Positions 50,100 to 60,111 of a stretch of DNA of 64,000 bases are shown piece by piece. Each line of letters begins with the position of its first letter. The stretch's first letter is position 1. Under the pieces are notes generated by a model that ran no database searches, was not told the DNA's origin, and saw only the letters and a list, made by a program, of their open reading frames with translations. The stretch is from Brevundimonas sp. NIBR10 (lineage in GTDB: Bacteria; Pseudomonadota; Alphaproteobacteria; Caulobacterales; Caulobacteraceae). The stretch lies in assembly GCF_027912515.1 (NCBI RefSeq), contig NZ_CP115464.1, forward strand, positions 2,976,001 through 3,040,000, given 5' to 3'. Made by a program: the position numbers and the translations under genes.

Positions 50100-50888
50100 T
50101 CAGTCGCCCGGCAGGCAGAGCGGGCGTTTGCCGCCGTCACGGATGAAGGCGACGATCTCCATGATCTCGGGCAGGTCGGCGTAGGTCTGTTCGACACCGT
50201 CCAGGCGGTCGGCGAAGACGCCCTCACCCTCGAACAGGTCGCGGAAAGCGGCCAGCAGGCGGCGTACCGCGTCCTTGCCGTAACCCTTGCGCTTGAGGCC
50301 GATCAGGTTGAGGCCGTGCAGGCGGGCGTGGTTGCCCCAGGCCGAGCCGTAGGGGATGACGTCGCGCGTCACGGCCGCCAGACCGCCAACGATCGCCCCC
50401 TGCCCCACCCGGCCGTTCTGATGCACGGCACACAGGCCGCCGAGGAAGACCTTGTTCCCGACCTGGGCATGGCCGCCGAGGGTGGCGTTGTTGGCCATGA
50501 CGACATTGTCGCCGACGACGGCATCGTGCCCGACGTGGGCACCGGTCATGAACAGGCCGTTGGAGCCGACGCGGGTGACGCCCGAGCCTTGCGGCGTGCC
50601 CCGATTGAAGGTGCAGTGCTCGCGGATGCTGTTGTCCGCGCCGATCTCCAGACGCACCGGCTCGCCCTTGTAGCCGTTGTGCTGGGGGTCGCCGCCGATG
50701 ACGGCGAAGGGATGGATGGTGGTGCTGGCACCGACCGTTGTGTCCTGTTGCAGCACGACATGGCTGATCAGCGTCACGTTCTCGGCAAGGGCAACGCCGG
50801 GGCCGACCGTACACCAGGGCCCGATCTGGACGCCGTCGGCCAGTTCGGCGGACGGGTGGACCAGGGCCGTGGGGTGGATCGTACTCAT
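50100..50888 (-). CDS. lpxA: UDP-N-acetylglucosamine acyltransferase
   Basis: The 262-aa left-handed beta-helix enzyme catalyses the first lipid A step. The start MSTIHPTALVHPSAELADGVQIGPWCTVGPGV and successive hexapeptide repeats are clear. The catalytic His lies in FMTGAHVGHDAVVGDNVVMANNATLGGHAQVG, and GLKRKGYGKDAVRRLLAAFR is typical of the C-terminus. It overlaps the fabZ stop (ATGA). Confidence 0.96.
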   Translation of the reverse strand: MSTIHPTALVHPSAELADGVQIGPWCTVGPGVALAENVTLISHVVLQQDTTVGASTTIHPFAVIGGDPQHNGYKGEPVRLEIGADNSIREHCTFNRGTPQGSGVTRVGSNGLFMTGAHVGHDAVVGDNVVMANNATLGGHAQVGNKVFLGGLCAVHQNGRVGQGAIVGGLAAVTRDVIPYGSAWGNHARLHGLNLIGLKRKGYGKDAVRRLLAAFRDLFEGEGVFADRLDGVEQTYADLPEIMEIVAFIRDGGKRPLCLPGD

Positions 50889-51361
50889 GTCGCGGGCTGG
50901 TCGACCTTGACCACCATCGCCATGAATTCCGCCTCGGCGGCCAGCTTGTCGTCGATGAAGGTCTCGCCCCGGAACTTGTAGGCGTCGCCCCGGGCACGGG
51001 TGACGATCACCTTCATGCGCAGCTGATCGCCGGGCCGGACGGGTTTGCGGAACCGCACGCCGTCGATGGACATGAACATGATGACCTTGTCCGCCACGGC
51101 GACGTCCATGGTCTTGGACATCAGCAGGGCCCCGGTCTGGGCCATGGCCTCGACGATCAGGACGCCGGGCATGACCGGGTCGATCGGGAAATGCCCCTGG
51201 AAGAAGGGCTCGTTGTGGGTGACGTTCTTGATGCCGGTGATCGAGGTGGCGGGCACGAAATCCTCGGCCTTGTCGATCAGCAGGAAGGGATAGCGGTGCG
51301 GCAGGCGGCGCATGACCTCGGCGTAGTCGATGCGGTCGTTGATGGCGGTGACGTCGCTCAT
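50885..51361 (-). CDS. fabZ: 3-hydroxyacyl-ACP dehydratase FabZ
   Basis: The 158-aa hot-dog-fold dehydratase of fatty acid elongation. The catalytic His is in NEPFFQGHFPIDPVMPGVLIVEAMAQTG, which also contains the catalytic Glu, and LPHRYPFLLIDK is conserved. The start at 51361 has AGAGGG directly upstream and overlaps the lpxD stop. Placement between lpxD and lpxA balances fatty acid and lipid A synthesis. Confidence 0.96.
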   Translation of the reverse strand: MSDVTAINDRIDYAEVMRRLPHRYPFLLIDKAEDFVPATSITGIKNVTHNEPFFQGHFPIDPVMPGVLIVEAMAQTGALLMSKTMDVAVADKVIMFMSIDGVRFRKPVRPGDQLRMKVIVTRARGDAYKFRGETFIDDKLAAEAEFMAMVVKVDQPAT

Positions 51362-52377
51362 CCCTCTGATTCCCTTGGTCGCTTCTTGCTCCCGGCCTGT
51401 TTGGACAGCCAGATCGTCTCGCGCAAGAACTGACGCAGGGGCCGGGCCGGATATCCGGACCAGGTTTCGCCGGCAGGAACGTTGGCCAGCACCCCGCCAC
51501 CGGCCGCGACGCGGGCACCGTCGCCGATACTGATGTGGTCGCCGACGCCGGCCTGGCCGCCGAACAGGACGTTGTCGCCGACGGTCACCGAGCCCGACAG
51601 GCCCGTCTGCGCCGCGATCAGGACATTGCGGCCCAGCACGCAGTTGTGACCGACCATGCACAGGTTATCGATCTTGGAATTCTCGCCGACCACCGTGTCG
51701 TCATAGGCACCACGGTCGATGCAGGTATTGGCCCCGATGGTCACGCCGTCCTGGAGGATGACGCGGCCAAGCTGGGGGATGTCGACGGGACCGGTGCTGG
51801 ATCCGGCCGCGCCGAAGCCCGCCTCGCCGATGCGGGCGCCGGCATAGAGCTTCACCCGGTCACCGATCAGGGCGAAGGCGATCGACGCGTTGGCCCCGAT
51901 GACGCAGTCGCGGCCGATCTGGACCCCCGTGCCGATGACCGTGTTGGCGCCGATACGGGTGCCGCTGCCGATACGCACGCCGGTGCCGAGGACGACGCCG
52001 GGTTCGAGCACCACGGAGGCGTCTTCGCAGGCTTCGTCGGGGGTGGAAACGCCGTCGATCAGGCGTGGCTGGTGAAACAGGCCTGAGGCGCGGGCCCAGG
52101 AGGCCTGGGCTTCACGCGATGACAGGACGGCGGTGGCGGTCGGTGCCGCCTCGACCATGGCCTGAGGCACCACGACGCACCCGGCCCGGGTGCCGGCGAG
52201 CGCTTCGGCGAAGCGGCGGTCGGCCATGAAGGCCAGGGCCCCGGCGTCTGCGGAGGCCAGTGGGGCGACGGCCGAGATCACGACCTCGCCGCCCCGTATG
52301 ACCTCTGCGCCGATCCGGCCGGCGAGTTCGGCGACCGTCAGGGACGGGCCGGTCTCGAAGAAGCGCGGATCGGGCAT
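51358..52377 (-). CDS. lpxD: UDP-3-O-acylglucosamine N-acyltransferase
   Basis: The 339-aa third enzyme of lipid A synthesis. An N-terminal uridine-binding domain (LTVAELAGRIGAEVIRGGEVVISAVAPLASADAGALAFM) is followed by hexapeptide repeats with the catalytic His in DNLCMVGHNCVLG. A C-terminal helix ends the protein. It lies 12 bases after the Skp-like gene. Confidence 0.96.
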   Translation of the reverse strand: MPDPRFFETGPSLTVAELAGRIGAEVIRGGEVVISAVAPLASADAGALAFMADRRFAEALAGTRAGCVVVPQAMVEAAPTATAVLSSREAQASWARASGLFHQPRLIDGVSTPDEACEDASVVLEPGVVLGTGVRIGSGTRIGANTVIGTGVQIGRDCVIGANASIAFALIGDRVKLYAGARIGEAGFGAAGSSTGPVDIPQLGRVILQDGVTIGANTCIDRGAYDDTVVGENSKIDNLCMVGHNCVLGRNVLIAAQTGLSGSVTVGDNVLFGGQAGVGDHISIGDGARVAAGGGVLANVPAGETWSGYPARPLRQFLRETIWLSKQAGSKKRPRESEG

Positions 52378-52389
52378 GGCGTCGCCCGC

Positions 52390-52974
52390 TTACTGGGCTT
52401 GCTGGACCGGGACCGGCAGGCGGTTGAAGCTCAGCGACGGCAGGGCGGTGTTCAGGCGGGCGATCACGTCGCCCGTCACGTCCATGGCCGGGTTCATGAT
52501 GAAGACGCTCTCGCGGTCGATCAGGATGCCGCAGCCCTTTTCCTGGTAGACGGCGACCAGGATCGGCTCGACGCCGGCCGAGATCAGGCGGCGCTGTTCG
52601 CTGAGGGTGTACTGGAGCTCGTTGCGGCGGGTTTCCTCCAGCTGCTGGGCTTCCTGGATGCGTTGTTGCAGCTGCTGACGGCGGGTCTGGAGCTGGTCGG
52701 CGGGGATGGCGGCCGCACCGGACTGGAGCGCCTGGGCTTCGGTCTGGATGGTGGTGGCATAGGGCGTCAGCTCGCCTTCGACTTCAGTGGCCAGCTGCTG
52801 CATGCGAGCCTGGACCGACTGACCGACGGTCGACTGGGCCAGAAGCTGCTGGTTGAAGTAGACGCAGACGCCCGGGATGGCGGGGCCGACGTTGGCCGGA
52901 CCGGCGGTCTGGGCCGAAGCGGCGGTGGCAACGAGCGAAGCCAGCGCGACGGCGCCGATGGCGAGAAGTTTCAT
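52390..52974 (-). CDS. OmpH/Skp-family periplasmic chaperone
   Basis: A 194-aa precursor with a signal peptide (cleavage after ATAASAQ, about residue 22). The mature part has two long helices typical of Skp tentacles (about 55-130, Gln/Leu/Ala-rich coiled coil, RMQQLATEVEGELTPYATTIQTEAQAL) and the segment GCGILIDRESVFIMNPAMDVTGDVIARLN. It is adjacent to bamA, as skp is in most proteobacteria, and should escort outer-membrane proteins to the Bam complex. Confidence 0.87.
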   Translation of the reverse strand: MKLLAIGAVALASLVATAASAQTAGPANVGPAIPGVCVYFNQQLLAQSTVGQSVQARMQQLATEVEGELTPYATTIQTEAQALQSGAAAIPADQLQTRRQQLQQRIQEAQQLEETRRNELQYTLSEQRRLISAGVEPILVAVYQEKGCGILIDRESVFIMNPAMDVTGDVIARLNTALPSLSFNRLPVPVQQAQ

Positions 52975-53008
52975 GACAGGCCTTTGTGCGGTCGTTTTGA
53001 CCGACGGT

Positions 53009-55453
53009 TTAGTTGAACTGGGTGGAGGTCGAGAAGCGGAAGGTTTCGGTGCGGTCGTAGTCCTCGCCCTTGAGAATCTTGGACAGGTCGAAGCGGATGG
53101 GGCCCATCGGCGACTTCCAGTGGATGCTGACGCCTGCGGCGGCACGCAGCGACAGGTCATCGACGATGTTGGGGTCCAGCACGCCGGTCGAGGTGATGGT
53201 GTAGCGGTCGTCGAGCACGCCCAGGGTCCCGACGTCGGCGAACAGCGAGGTCCGGATGCCGTAGGTGTCGGGCAGGAAGTTCGGCACTGTCAGCTCGACC
53301 GTGCCCACGGCGTAGAAATTGCCACCCAGCGCATCCTGGGTCGTCAGATCGCGCGGACCCATGCCGGCCGTCTCGAAGCCACGGAAGGTGTTGCCGCCCC
53401 GGAAGAAGCGATCGTTGATCCGCACAGCGTCGCCGGCCCAGCCGCCGACATAGCCAGCCGAACCCGCCACCGAGACGATCCAGCTGGGGGTGATCCCGTA
53501 GTAGTAGGTGCCCTCGACCTCGGTCTTGACGTAGTTCACGTCGCCGCCGACGCCGGCCAGATCCTGACGCAGGGTGCCGCTCCAGCCGCGCGTCGGGCGG
53601 ATCGGGTCGTTACGGCGATCGATGCCGATCGTATAGCCGACCGAGGAGTTCAGCGAGGCGCCGACCTGTTCGCACAGGGCGCGCGAGCCGGAGCCGCCGG
53701 TGTTGCAATAACCGGTCGGGACGATGATCTCATCGTCCTTGATGAAGTAGCGGGTCGACAGCCGGGTATAGCCGTTGATCGGGAAGGACAGACGCAGGCC
53801 GGCACCGGTCGAGCGATAGTCGAACGAAGACTCTTCCTGGAAGTCATAGCGGGAGTGGAACAGGTCGAAGCCCGCCCCCACGTCGCGGCCCAGGAATTTG
53901 GGTTCGGTGAAGCGGAAGTCGATCTGCTGGCGCAGCGAGCCCCATTCGGCGCGGGCCACGACGTTCTGGCCCCGGCCACGGAAGTTGCGCTCGGTGATGC
54001 CCAGGTTGATCGTATAGCTCTCGGCAGAAGAGAAGCCGGCACCGACGGACAGTTCGCCGGTCGGCTGTTCGGTCACGGTGACGTTGACGACCGAGCGATC
54101 GGGGGCCGACCCGCGCTCTTCCTTGATCTCGACGTCCTTGAAGAAGCCCAGGGCCCGCAGGTTGTTGCGCGACCGCTCGACCAGGGTGCGGTTGAAGGCG
54201 TCGCCCTCGGTCAGCATCAGTTCGCGCCGGACGACATAGTCCAGGGTGCGGTTGTTGCCGACGACGTTGATGCGGTCGATGTAGACGCGCTGGCCCTCGG
54301 AGATGTTGAAGGTGACGTCGACAAGGTTGGTTTCGGGATTGGCCCGGTAGGTCGGCCGGATGTCCACGAAGGCATAGCCCGCCGAACCCGCCGCGAAGGT
54401 CAGGGCGTCGACCGAACTTTCGATCTTGTCGCTTTCGTACAGGTCGCCGGTCTTGATCGGGATCAGCAGCTTGAGGAAGTCCGCGTTCAGGCGGTCGTTC
54501 TCGGTGACGACGCTGATCTCGCCGAAATTGTACTTGTCGCCCTCATCCACCGTCAGGGTGATGCCGAAAGCCGAGTCGTCGGGGACCAGCTCGGCCACAC
54601 CCGACACAACGCGGAAGTCGTAGTAGCCCCGGTTGGTGTAGAATTTCCGCAGCTGCTCGCGGTCGTAGTCCAGCCGGTTGGGGTCGTAGTTGTCGTTGGA
54701 GCTGAATAGCCGGTACCAAGCCGACTCCTTGGACACCATGACCTCGCGCAGTTCGGAATCCGAATAGGCGGTGTTGCCCATGAAGGTGATCGCTTGCAGG
54801 CCCGTCTCGGGACCCTCGTCGATCTCGAAGATGACGTCGACGCGGTTCTGCTCCAGCTGAACCAGCTTGGGCGAGACGGTCGCCGAGATCCGGCCCGACA
54901 GGCGATAAAGCTCGATGATCTTGCCGACGTCCTCCTGAACCTTGGCGCGGGTGTAGATGCCGCGCGGCGACAGGGTGACCTCTTCGGTCAGCTTCTTCTC
55001 GCTGAGGGCGCTGTTACCCTCGAACACGATCTGGTTGATGATCGGGTTCTCGACGATCGAGACGACCAGATCGCCGTTCGGCTGGAGGCCCAGCTGGATG
55101 TCGGCGAACAGCTGGGTGCGCTGAAGGGTGCGCAAAGCGACGTCCAGGACGACGGGATCGACCGTGTCGCCCGGCTGGATCGGCAGGTAGGACAGGACCG
55201 TGGTCTGGTCGATCCGTTGATTGCCATTGACCAGAATGCGGTTCACCACACCGGTCTCGGCCGGGCGCGGCGCGGGCGCGGCCTGGGGGGCGGCGGCCAG
55301 CGGCTGGGGCGAGATGGCCGGGGCCGGAGGCGCGGTCTGGGCCTGGGCGGTCGTGGCCAGGCCCGCCGCGACGACGAGCGCGGTCACGCTGCAAAGCGGG
55401 GCCCGCGAACGGGCGGCCAGGGTTGCGAAAGCGCGCGTATCGGTCATCGTCAT
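53009..55453 (-). CDS. bamA: Outer-membrane protein assembly factor BamA
   Basis: About 814 aa. After a signal peptide (cleavage near TTAQAQ) and a Pro/Ala linker come five POTRA repeats (first IDQTTVLSYLPIQPGDTVDPVVLDVALRTLQRTQLFADIQ) and a C-terminal barrel. The barrel has the conserved RGF of strand-6 loop (GNTFRGFETAGMGPR) and SIHWKSPMGPIRFDLS. The C-terminus reads STSTQFN, so Asn follows the usual terminal Phe. Three closely spaced ATGs (55465, 55453, 55447) are possible and none has a strong ribosome site; I chose 55453. Confidence 0.94.
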   Translation of the reverse strand: MTMTDTRAFATLAARSRAPLCSVTALVVAAGLATTAQAQTAPPAPAISPQPLAAAPQAAPAPRPAETGVVNRILVNGNQRIDQTTVLSYLPIQPGDTVDPVVLDVALRTLQRTQLFADIQLGLQPNGDLVVSIVENPIINQIVFEGNSALSEKKLTEEVTLSPRGIYTRAKVQEDVGKIIELYRLSGRISATVSPKLVQLEQNRVDVIFEIDEGPETGLQAITFMGNTAYSDSELREVMVSKESAWYRLFSSNDNYDPNRLDYDREQLRKFYTNRGYYDFRVVSGVAELVPDDSAFGITLTVDEGDKYNFGEISVVTENDRLNADFLKLLIPIKTGDLYESDKIESSVDALTFAAGSAGYAFVDIRPTYRANPETNLVDVTFNISEGQRVYIDRINVVGNNRTLDYVVRRELMLTEGDAFNRTLVERSRNNLRALGFFKDVEIKEERGSAPDRSVVNVTVTEQPTGELSVGAGFSSAESYTINLGITERNFRGRGQNVVARAEWGSLRQQIDFRFTEPKFLGRDVGAGFDLFHSRYDFQEESSFDYRSTGAGLRLSFPINGYTRLSTRYFIKDDEIIVPTGYCNTGGSGSRALCEQVGASLNSSVGYTIGIDRRNDPIRPTRGWSGTLRQDLAGVGGDVNYVKTEVEGTYYYGITPSWIVSVAGSAGYVGGWAGDAVRINDRFFRGGNTFRGFETAGMGPRDLTTQDALGGNFYAVGTVELTVPNFLPDTYGIRTSLFADVGTLGVLDDRYTITSTGVLDPNIVDDLSLRAAAGVSIHWKSPMGPIRFDLSKILKGEDYDRTETFRFSTSTQFN

Positions 55454-55482
55454 TCGGGAAACCATCGGGGGCTGGCGTAGGC

Positions 55483-56700
55483 TCAACTGACGAGCCCGCC
55501 GAGGAATTTGAACAGGTTCAGCTTCTGCAAGTCGTTCCAGGTGGCGAACAACATCAAACCCGCCAGCAAAGCAAGACCGACCCGGTACCCCGCCTCCTGA
55601 ACCTTGGCCGCCACGGGTTTCTTCGCCACAGCTTCGTAGGCGTAGAAAACCAGGTGACCTCCGTCCAGGACGGGGATGGGCATCAGGTTGATGAAGCCGA
55701 TTCCGATCGAAAGTATGGCGGCGAACTGGATAAGCGTCAGGGCGAGGTTGGCGGCCTTCAGGCCCGCAGGGGCCTCTCCGGCCGTGGCCTGCTGGCTGAT
55801 GCCGCCTGCGGCCTTGGCGATGCCGAGAGGGCCATTGAGCAGGTCACCCGACTCTCGCCCGCTGAAGATGCGGCCGATATAGGTGAAGGTGGTGCCCAGT
55901 ACGTCGCCCGTCTGGCGCACGGCGGCACACACGGCCTCGATCGGATTGTAGCGGATGGCGCGGATTTCGTCGCGGCGATAGCCCATCTCAAGACCGATAC
56001 GGCCCACCTTGATCTGGCCCGCCACGGCGTCCTCGGTCAGGGTGCGGACCGGGGTGGCGATCAGCGGCACGCGCTGGCCTCCCCGCTCGACGACAAAGCG
56101 GACGGGCGTGGCGGAGTTCAGGGTCACGACGCGGATCACGTCCTCGCCCCTCCGCACCGGATCCCCATTGGCCTCCAGGATCAGGTCGCCGGGCCGAAAG
56201 CCCGCGCTGGCGGCAGCCGAGCCAGGCACGACGTTGACGACGCGCGGCGGACTGATCTGGTCGCCGAAGGTCGCGAACAGAACGGTGAAGATGACGATGG
56301 CCAGGATGAAGTTGGCGGCCGGGCCGCCAGCGGTGATCAGGGCGCGCTGCCAGACCGGCTTGAAATGGAAATAGTCGCAGACAGCGGCGGGCCCCTCTTC
56401 TGCGATCACACGCTGGCGAAGCTCGGCGAGACCTGCGGCATCCGGCACGCTGGAGGCGTCCAGGTCGCCCGAGAATTTCACATAGCCGCCGGCGGGGATC
56501 CAGCCGATGCGCCATTCGACACCGCGCTTGTCCGTGCGGCTGAACAGGGCCCGGCCGAAGCCGATGGCGAACCGATCCATCTTGACCTTGAACAGGCGGG
56601 CGACGCCGTAGTGGCCCAGTTCGTGGATTGTGACGATGAACGTCAGCACGAGCAGGAACGGCACGATGTAGATCAGGATCTGACCCAGAAGGTTCAGCAT
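55483..56700 (-). CDS. rseP: Site-2 intramembrane metalloprotease (RseP; MmpA in Caulobacter)
   Basis: A 405-aa polytopic protease. The zinc-binding HELGH lies in the first membrane helix (about residue 27) and the third ligand in NLMPIPVLDGGHL near the C-terminus. One PDZ domain (about 135-215, PGSAAASAGFRPGDLILEANGDPV) sits between. In Caulobacter the homologue MmpA cleaves the polarity factor PodJ; in E. coli RseP acts on anti-sigma-E. Part of the run between dxr and bamA. Confidence 0.94.
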   Translation of the reverse strand: MLNLLGQILIYIVPFLLVLTFIVTIHELGHYGVARLFKVKMDRFAIGFGRALFSRTDKRGVEWRIGWIPAGGYVKFSGDLDASSVPDAAGLAELRQRVIAEEGPAAVCDYFHFKPVWQRALITAGGPAANFILAIVIFTVLFATFGDQISPPRVVNVVPGSAAASAGFRPGDLILEANGDPVRRGEDVIRVVTLNSATPVRFVVERGGQRVPLIATPVRTLTEDAVAGQIKVGRIGLEMGYRRDEIRAIRYNPIEAVCAAVRQTGDVLGTTFTYIGRIFSGRESGDLLNGPLGIAKAAGGISQQATAGEAPAGLKAANLALTLIQFAAILSIGIGFINLMPIPVLDGGHLVFYAYEAVAKKPVAAKVQEAGYRVGLALLAGLMLFATWNDLQKLNLFKFLGGLVS

Positions 56701-56724
56701 TGCGTTTCAGGTCTCCGTCCGGCC

Positions 56725-57921
56725 TCACGCGGCCATCGCGCGGCGCTCGATGATGGCGCGGGCGATCCGGCGGGCCTCGGCGTCGACGGCCAGGGCCGCG
56801 TCGCAGGCGTCGTCGGTAGCCGATGTCATCCCCTCGCACGTCGTGCGCTCAAGGGTTTCGGCGACGACTACGGCAATATTGAGAAAGCCAAGCTTCCTGT
56901 CGAGGAAGGCATAGGCGCCGACCTCGTTGGCGGCGTTGAACACTGTCGGTGCGGTACCCCCGGCCGACAGAGCCTCGCGCGCCAGCTTCAGGGCCGGGAA
57001 GCGGGTCTCGTCGGGGGCCTCGAAGGTCAATCGACCGAGCGCGGCGAGATCCAGCCTTGGCGCCGGCCAGGCCAGGCGGTTGGGCCAGGCCAGGGCACAG
57101 GCAATCGGCGTCTTCATGTCTGGCGGGCCCATCTGGGCCAGGGTCGAGCCGTCGACATACTCGACCATGGAGTGGATGATCGATTCCGGATGCACCACGA
57201 CGTCGATCCGGTCAGCGGTCATGTCGAACAGATAGGCGGCCTCGATGGTCTCCAGCCCCTTGTTGGCCATGGTGGCGCTGTCGATCGAAATCTTGGCTCC
57301 CATCGACCAGTTGGGATGGGCGACAGCCTGCTCCGGCGTCATCCGGGCCATGTCTACGAGAGACGTCTGGCGGAACGGGCCGCCCGAAGCGGTCAGGATC
57401 AGCCTGGCCACACGTTCGGGGGCCTCGGCCGGGAAGACCTGGAAGATGGCGGAGTGTTCGGAATCGACGGGGATCAGCCGGCCGCCGCTGGACCGGACCC
57501 GCTCGATCAGGCGGGGGCCGCAGCAGACCAGACTTTCCTTGTTGGCCAGGGCCAGGGTCGCACCGGTCGCCGCCGCCGCCCAGGTGGAACGCAGACCCGC
57601 CGCGCCGACGATGGCGGCCATGACCCAGTCGACCGGACGGGTCGCGGCCTCGACAACGGCGGCGTCACCGGAGGCGGTCTCGATATCGGTTCCGACGAGT
57701 GCGTCGCGCAGGTCCGGCAGGCGGGCGGGATCGGCGATGACCACGAGGCGGGGCTTCCACCGACGCGCCTGTTCGGCGAGCCGGGCGACATTGGCCCCGC
57801 CGGTCAGGACCTCAACCTGGAAGGCACCCGTGCCGGCAGCCTCGGCCTGATCCATCAGATCAAGCGTCGAACAGCCGACCGAGCCCGTCGAACCCAGGAC
57901 ACTGACGCGACGCCGGATCAA
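56725..57921 (-). CDS. dxr: 1-deoxy-D-xylulose-5-phosphate reductoisomerase
   Basis: The 398-aa MEP-pathway enzyme makes 2-C-methylerythritol 4-phosphate. NADPH binding is seen in [17 protein letters not shown], then [31 protein letters not shown] and [23 protein letters not shown]. The start is a TTG at 57921 that overlaps the cdsA stop (TTGA), with GAGG 6 bases upstream. That gives exactly the usual length of about 398, and no ATG fits. Confidence 0.94.
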   Translation of the reverse strand: MIRRRVSVLGSTGSVGCSTLDLMDQAEAAGTGAFQVEVLTGGANVARLAEQARRWKPRLVVIADPARLPDLRDALVGTDIETASGDAAVVEAATRPVDWVMAAIVGAAGLRSTWAAAATGATLALANKESLVCCGPRLIERVRSSGGRLIPVDSEHSAIFQVFPAEAPERVARLILTASGGPFRQTSLVDMARMTPEQAVAHPNWSMGAKISIDSATMANKGLETIEAAYLFDMTADRIDVVVHPESIIHSMVEYVDGSTLAQMGPPDMKTPIACALAWPNRLAWPAPRLDLAALGRLTFEAPDETRFPALKLAREALSAGGTAPTVFNAANEVGAYAFLDRKLGFLNIAVVVAETLERTTCEGMTSATDDACDAALAVDAEARRIARAIIERRAMAA

Positions 57922-58738
57922 AGCAGACCTCGCTCGACCAGGATGACCAGCCAGCGCCCTGCGGCGACGACGACGACCGCGAACATCAGGCCGTCTACCC
58001 GGTCCAGCAGTCCGCCGTGGCCGGGAATGATGGTGCCCGCGTCCTTGACCCCGAAGCGACGCTTCAGCGCCGACTCCCACAGGTCTCCGGCCATGGTGGC
58101 CAGGGCGGCGGCAAGGCCCAGGACCATGCCCCAGAAAACGTTGAGCCGCCCCATCTCGAGCCAGAGCGCGATGCCGCCACCGGCCAGCATCCCGGCCGCA
58201 AGGCCACCGATGAAGCCCGACCAGGTCTTCTTGGGCGACAGGCGTGGCCACAGCTTGGGTCCGCCGAAAAGGCTGCCGGCCAGATAGGCGACGATGTCGG
58301 CCGACCAGGTCACGGCGAACACCAGCACGGTCCAGTGCAGCCCGACCTTGTCGTGCCCGTCCCGCAGCCAGATCAACAGAATGACCGGCCACCCGAGATA
58401 GAGCACACCATAGGCGGCGTTGAGCGCGAGTTGGCCGCGAGTTCGCATGAACAGACCGGCAGCCGCCGCCCCGAAGACCAGCATGACCAGTGCGAACGAC
58501 AACTGGCCGACATGGGTCGCCCCGACGGCGACGAACAGGGCCAGACCTACGGCGATCGCCGAACCCCGCCAGGCCCCGGGGTGCTCATCCGGCCCCACTC
58601 GATCGCCAGAAGGCCACAGGCCAGCAGGATCAGCGCAAGAAACCAGAGGCCGCCGGCCCAGGTCGCCAGGACCGCAGCGGGAGCCAGCACGAAAGCCGAC
58701 GCGGCTCTGAGGCCGATGTCGCCGACCTTGAGCGCCAT
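57918..58738 (-). CDS. cdsA: Phosphatidate cytidylyltransferase, interrupted by an apparent -1 frameshift
   Basis: CdsA makes CDP-diacylglycerol for phospholipid synthesis. The N-terminal part ([20 protein letters not shown] ... [13 protein letters not shown]) reads from ATG 58738, which overlaps the uppS stop (TGATG), but this frame ends at 58547. The rest ([20 protein letters not shown] ... with the family signature [12 protein letters not shown] and the C-terminal [35 protein letters not shown]) reads in the -1 frame to 57918. The switch must lie near 58563-58590, where CCCC and GGGG runs occur. Joined, the product is about 273 aa, normal for CdsA. A single-base sequencing error is the simplest cause; a true mutation or programmed frameshift is possible. 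Confidence 0.85.
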
Positions 58739-59496
58739 CAGCCGGTCGCGAGCGCAGGCTGGACCGTCGCAAGGCCGCCGAAGCGACGGTCGCGATTGCG
58801 GTACTGTTCGACGGCGTCGGTCAGGCCGGCCAGGCCGTAGTCGGGCCAGAGCACGTCCTGAAAGACCATCTCGGCATAGGCGGCTTCCCAGAGCAGGAAG
58901 TTCGACAGCCGCTGCTCGCCCGACGTCCGGACGATCAGATCGACAGGCGGGCCACCCGCCGTGGACAGGCCCAGGCCGAGCGTGTCCTCGTCCAGCGGGC
59001 CAGTGGCCTCGCCCTTCAGAACGCGATCGACGTGGCGCTGGGCGGCATCGACGATGTCGGCGCGGCCGCCGTAGTTGAAGGCGACCTGAAGCATGAACTG
59101 GGTGTTGTGGGCCGTCTGGGCCTCGGCCCGCTCGATGATCTTGGCGATGTCGGTCGGCAGGCCGGTGCGTCGGCCCAGCACCCGGACGCGGACGCCCTCG
59201 CGGTCCAGCCGATTCAGGTCGCTGGCCACATAGGAGCGGACCAGACCCATCAGGTCCGAGACCTCCTCGGCCGGACGACGCCAGTTCTCGGTCGAGAAGC
59301 CGAAGACGGTCAGGCACTGGATGCCGAGCGAAGGCGCGGCCTGGACCGTGCGCTTCAGCGCCTGGACGCCCTCGCGATGGCCCACGGCACGCGGCAGGCC
59401 GCGAGCCTGCGCCCAGCGACCGTTGCCGTCCATGATCAGCGCCACGTGCCGGGGACCGTCTGGCGATCCGGGCAGATCGGCGATTTGAGCCGTCAT
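58738..59496 (-). CDS. uppS: Di-trans,poly-cis-undecaprenyl-diphosphate synthase
   Basis: The 252-aa cis-prenyltransferase builds the undecaprenyl carrier for cell-wall synthesis. Signatures: HVALIMDGNGRWAQARGLPRAVGHREGVQALK, LTVFGFSTENWRRP, LQVAFNYGGRADI and DLIVRTSGEQRLSNFLLWEAAYAE. It lies 29 bases downstream of frr and overlaps cdsA. Confidence 0.96.
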   Translation of the reverse strand: MTAQIADLPGSPDGPRHVALIMDGNGRWAQARGLPRAVGHREGVQALKRTVQAAPSLGIQCLTVFGFSTENWRRPAEEVSDLMGLVRSYVASDLNRLDREGVRVRVLGRRTGLPTDIAKIIERAEAQTAHNTQFMLQVAFNYGGRADIVDAAQRHVDRVLKGEATGPLDEDTLGLGLSTAGGPPVDLIVRTSGEQRLSNFLLWEAAYAEMVFQDVLWPDYGLAGLTDAVEQYRNRDRRFGGLATVQPALATG

Positions 59497-59525
59497 TTCA
59501 ATCCTGTCCCGCCGAGGTCCGCAAC

Positions 59526-60083
59526 TCAGACCTGCATGATCTCAACTTCCTTGGTTCTCAAGGTCTCGTCTATGCGCTTGATGGCCGCGTCGGTGTCCTT
59601 CTGGACCTCGGTCTCCATCTTCTTCTGCTCGTCCTGGCTGATTTCGCCTGCCTTTTCAGCCTTCTTCAGGTCATCGTTGGCATCGCGACGGACGTTGCGG
59701 ACGGAAATCTTCTGCTGCTCGGCATATTTGCCGGCCAGTTTGGCGAGGTCCTTGCGGCGTTCTTCGGTCAGGGGCGGCACCGGAATACGCAGGGTCTGGC
59801 CGTCCACGATCGGGTTGAGGCCCAGACCGGCGGCGCGAATCGCCTTCTCGACCGGGCCCACCATGGTCTTGTCCCAGACGCTGACCGAGATCATGCGCGG
59901 CTCGGGCACGCTGATGGCGGCGACGGCGTTCAGCGGCGAGTTGGAGCCATAGGCCTGGACCTGGACCGGATCCAGCAGACCGGCGTTGGCCCGACCGGTG
60001 CGCAGGCCGGAATATTCCTCCTTCAGGGAGGCGACCGCCTTGTCCATCTTCTCGCGGTAGGTCTTCAGATCGGGCTTGGCCAT
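59526..60083 (-). CDS. frr: Ribosome recycling factor
   Basis: The 185-aa factor splits post-termination ribosomes with EF-G. Typical features are [69 protein letters not shown]-type sequence and [14 protein letters not shown]. Normal length, between pyrH and uppS as usual. Confidence 0.97.
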   Translation of the reverse strand: MAKPDLKTYREKMDKAVASLKEEYSGLRTGRANAGLLDPVQVQAYGSNSPLNAVAAISVPEPRMISVSVWDKTMVGPVEKAIRAAGLGLNPIVDGQTLRIPVPPLTEERRKDLAKLAGKYAEQQKISVRNVRRDANDDLKKAEKAGEISQDEQKKMETEVQKDTDAAIKRIDETLRTKEVEIMQV

Positions 60084-60111
60084 GCGTGTCTCCTGTCGTC
60101 TCTGGTCGTTT

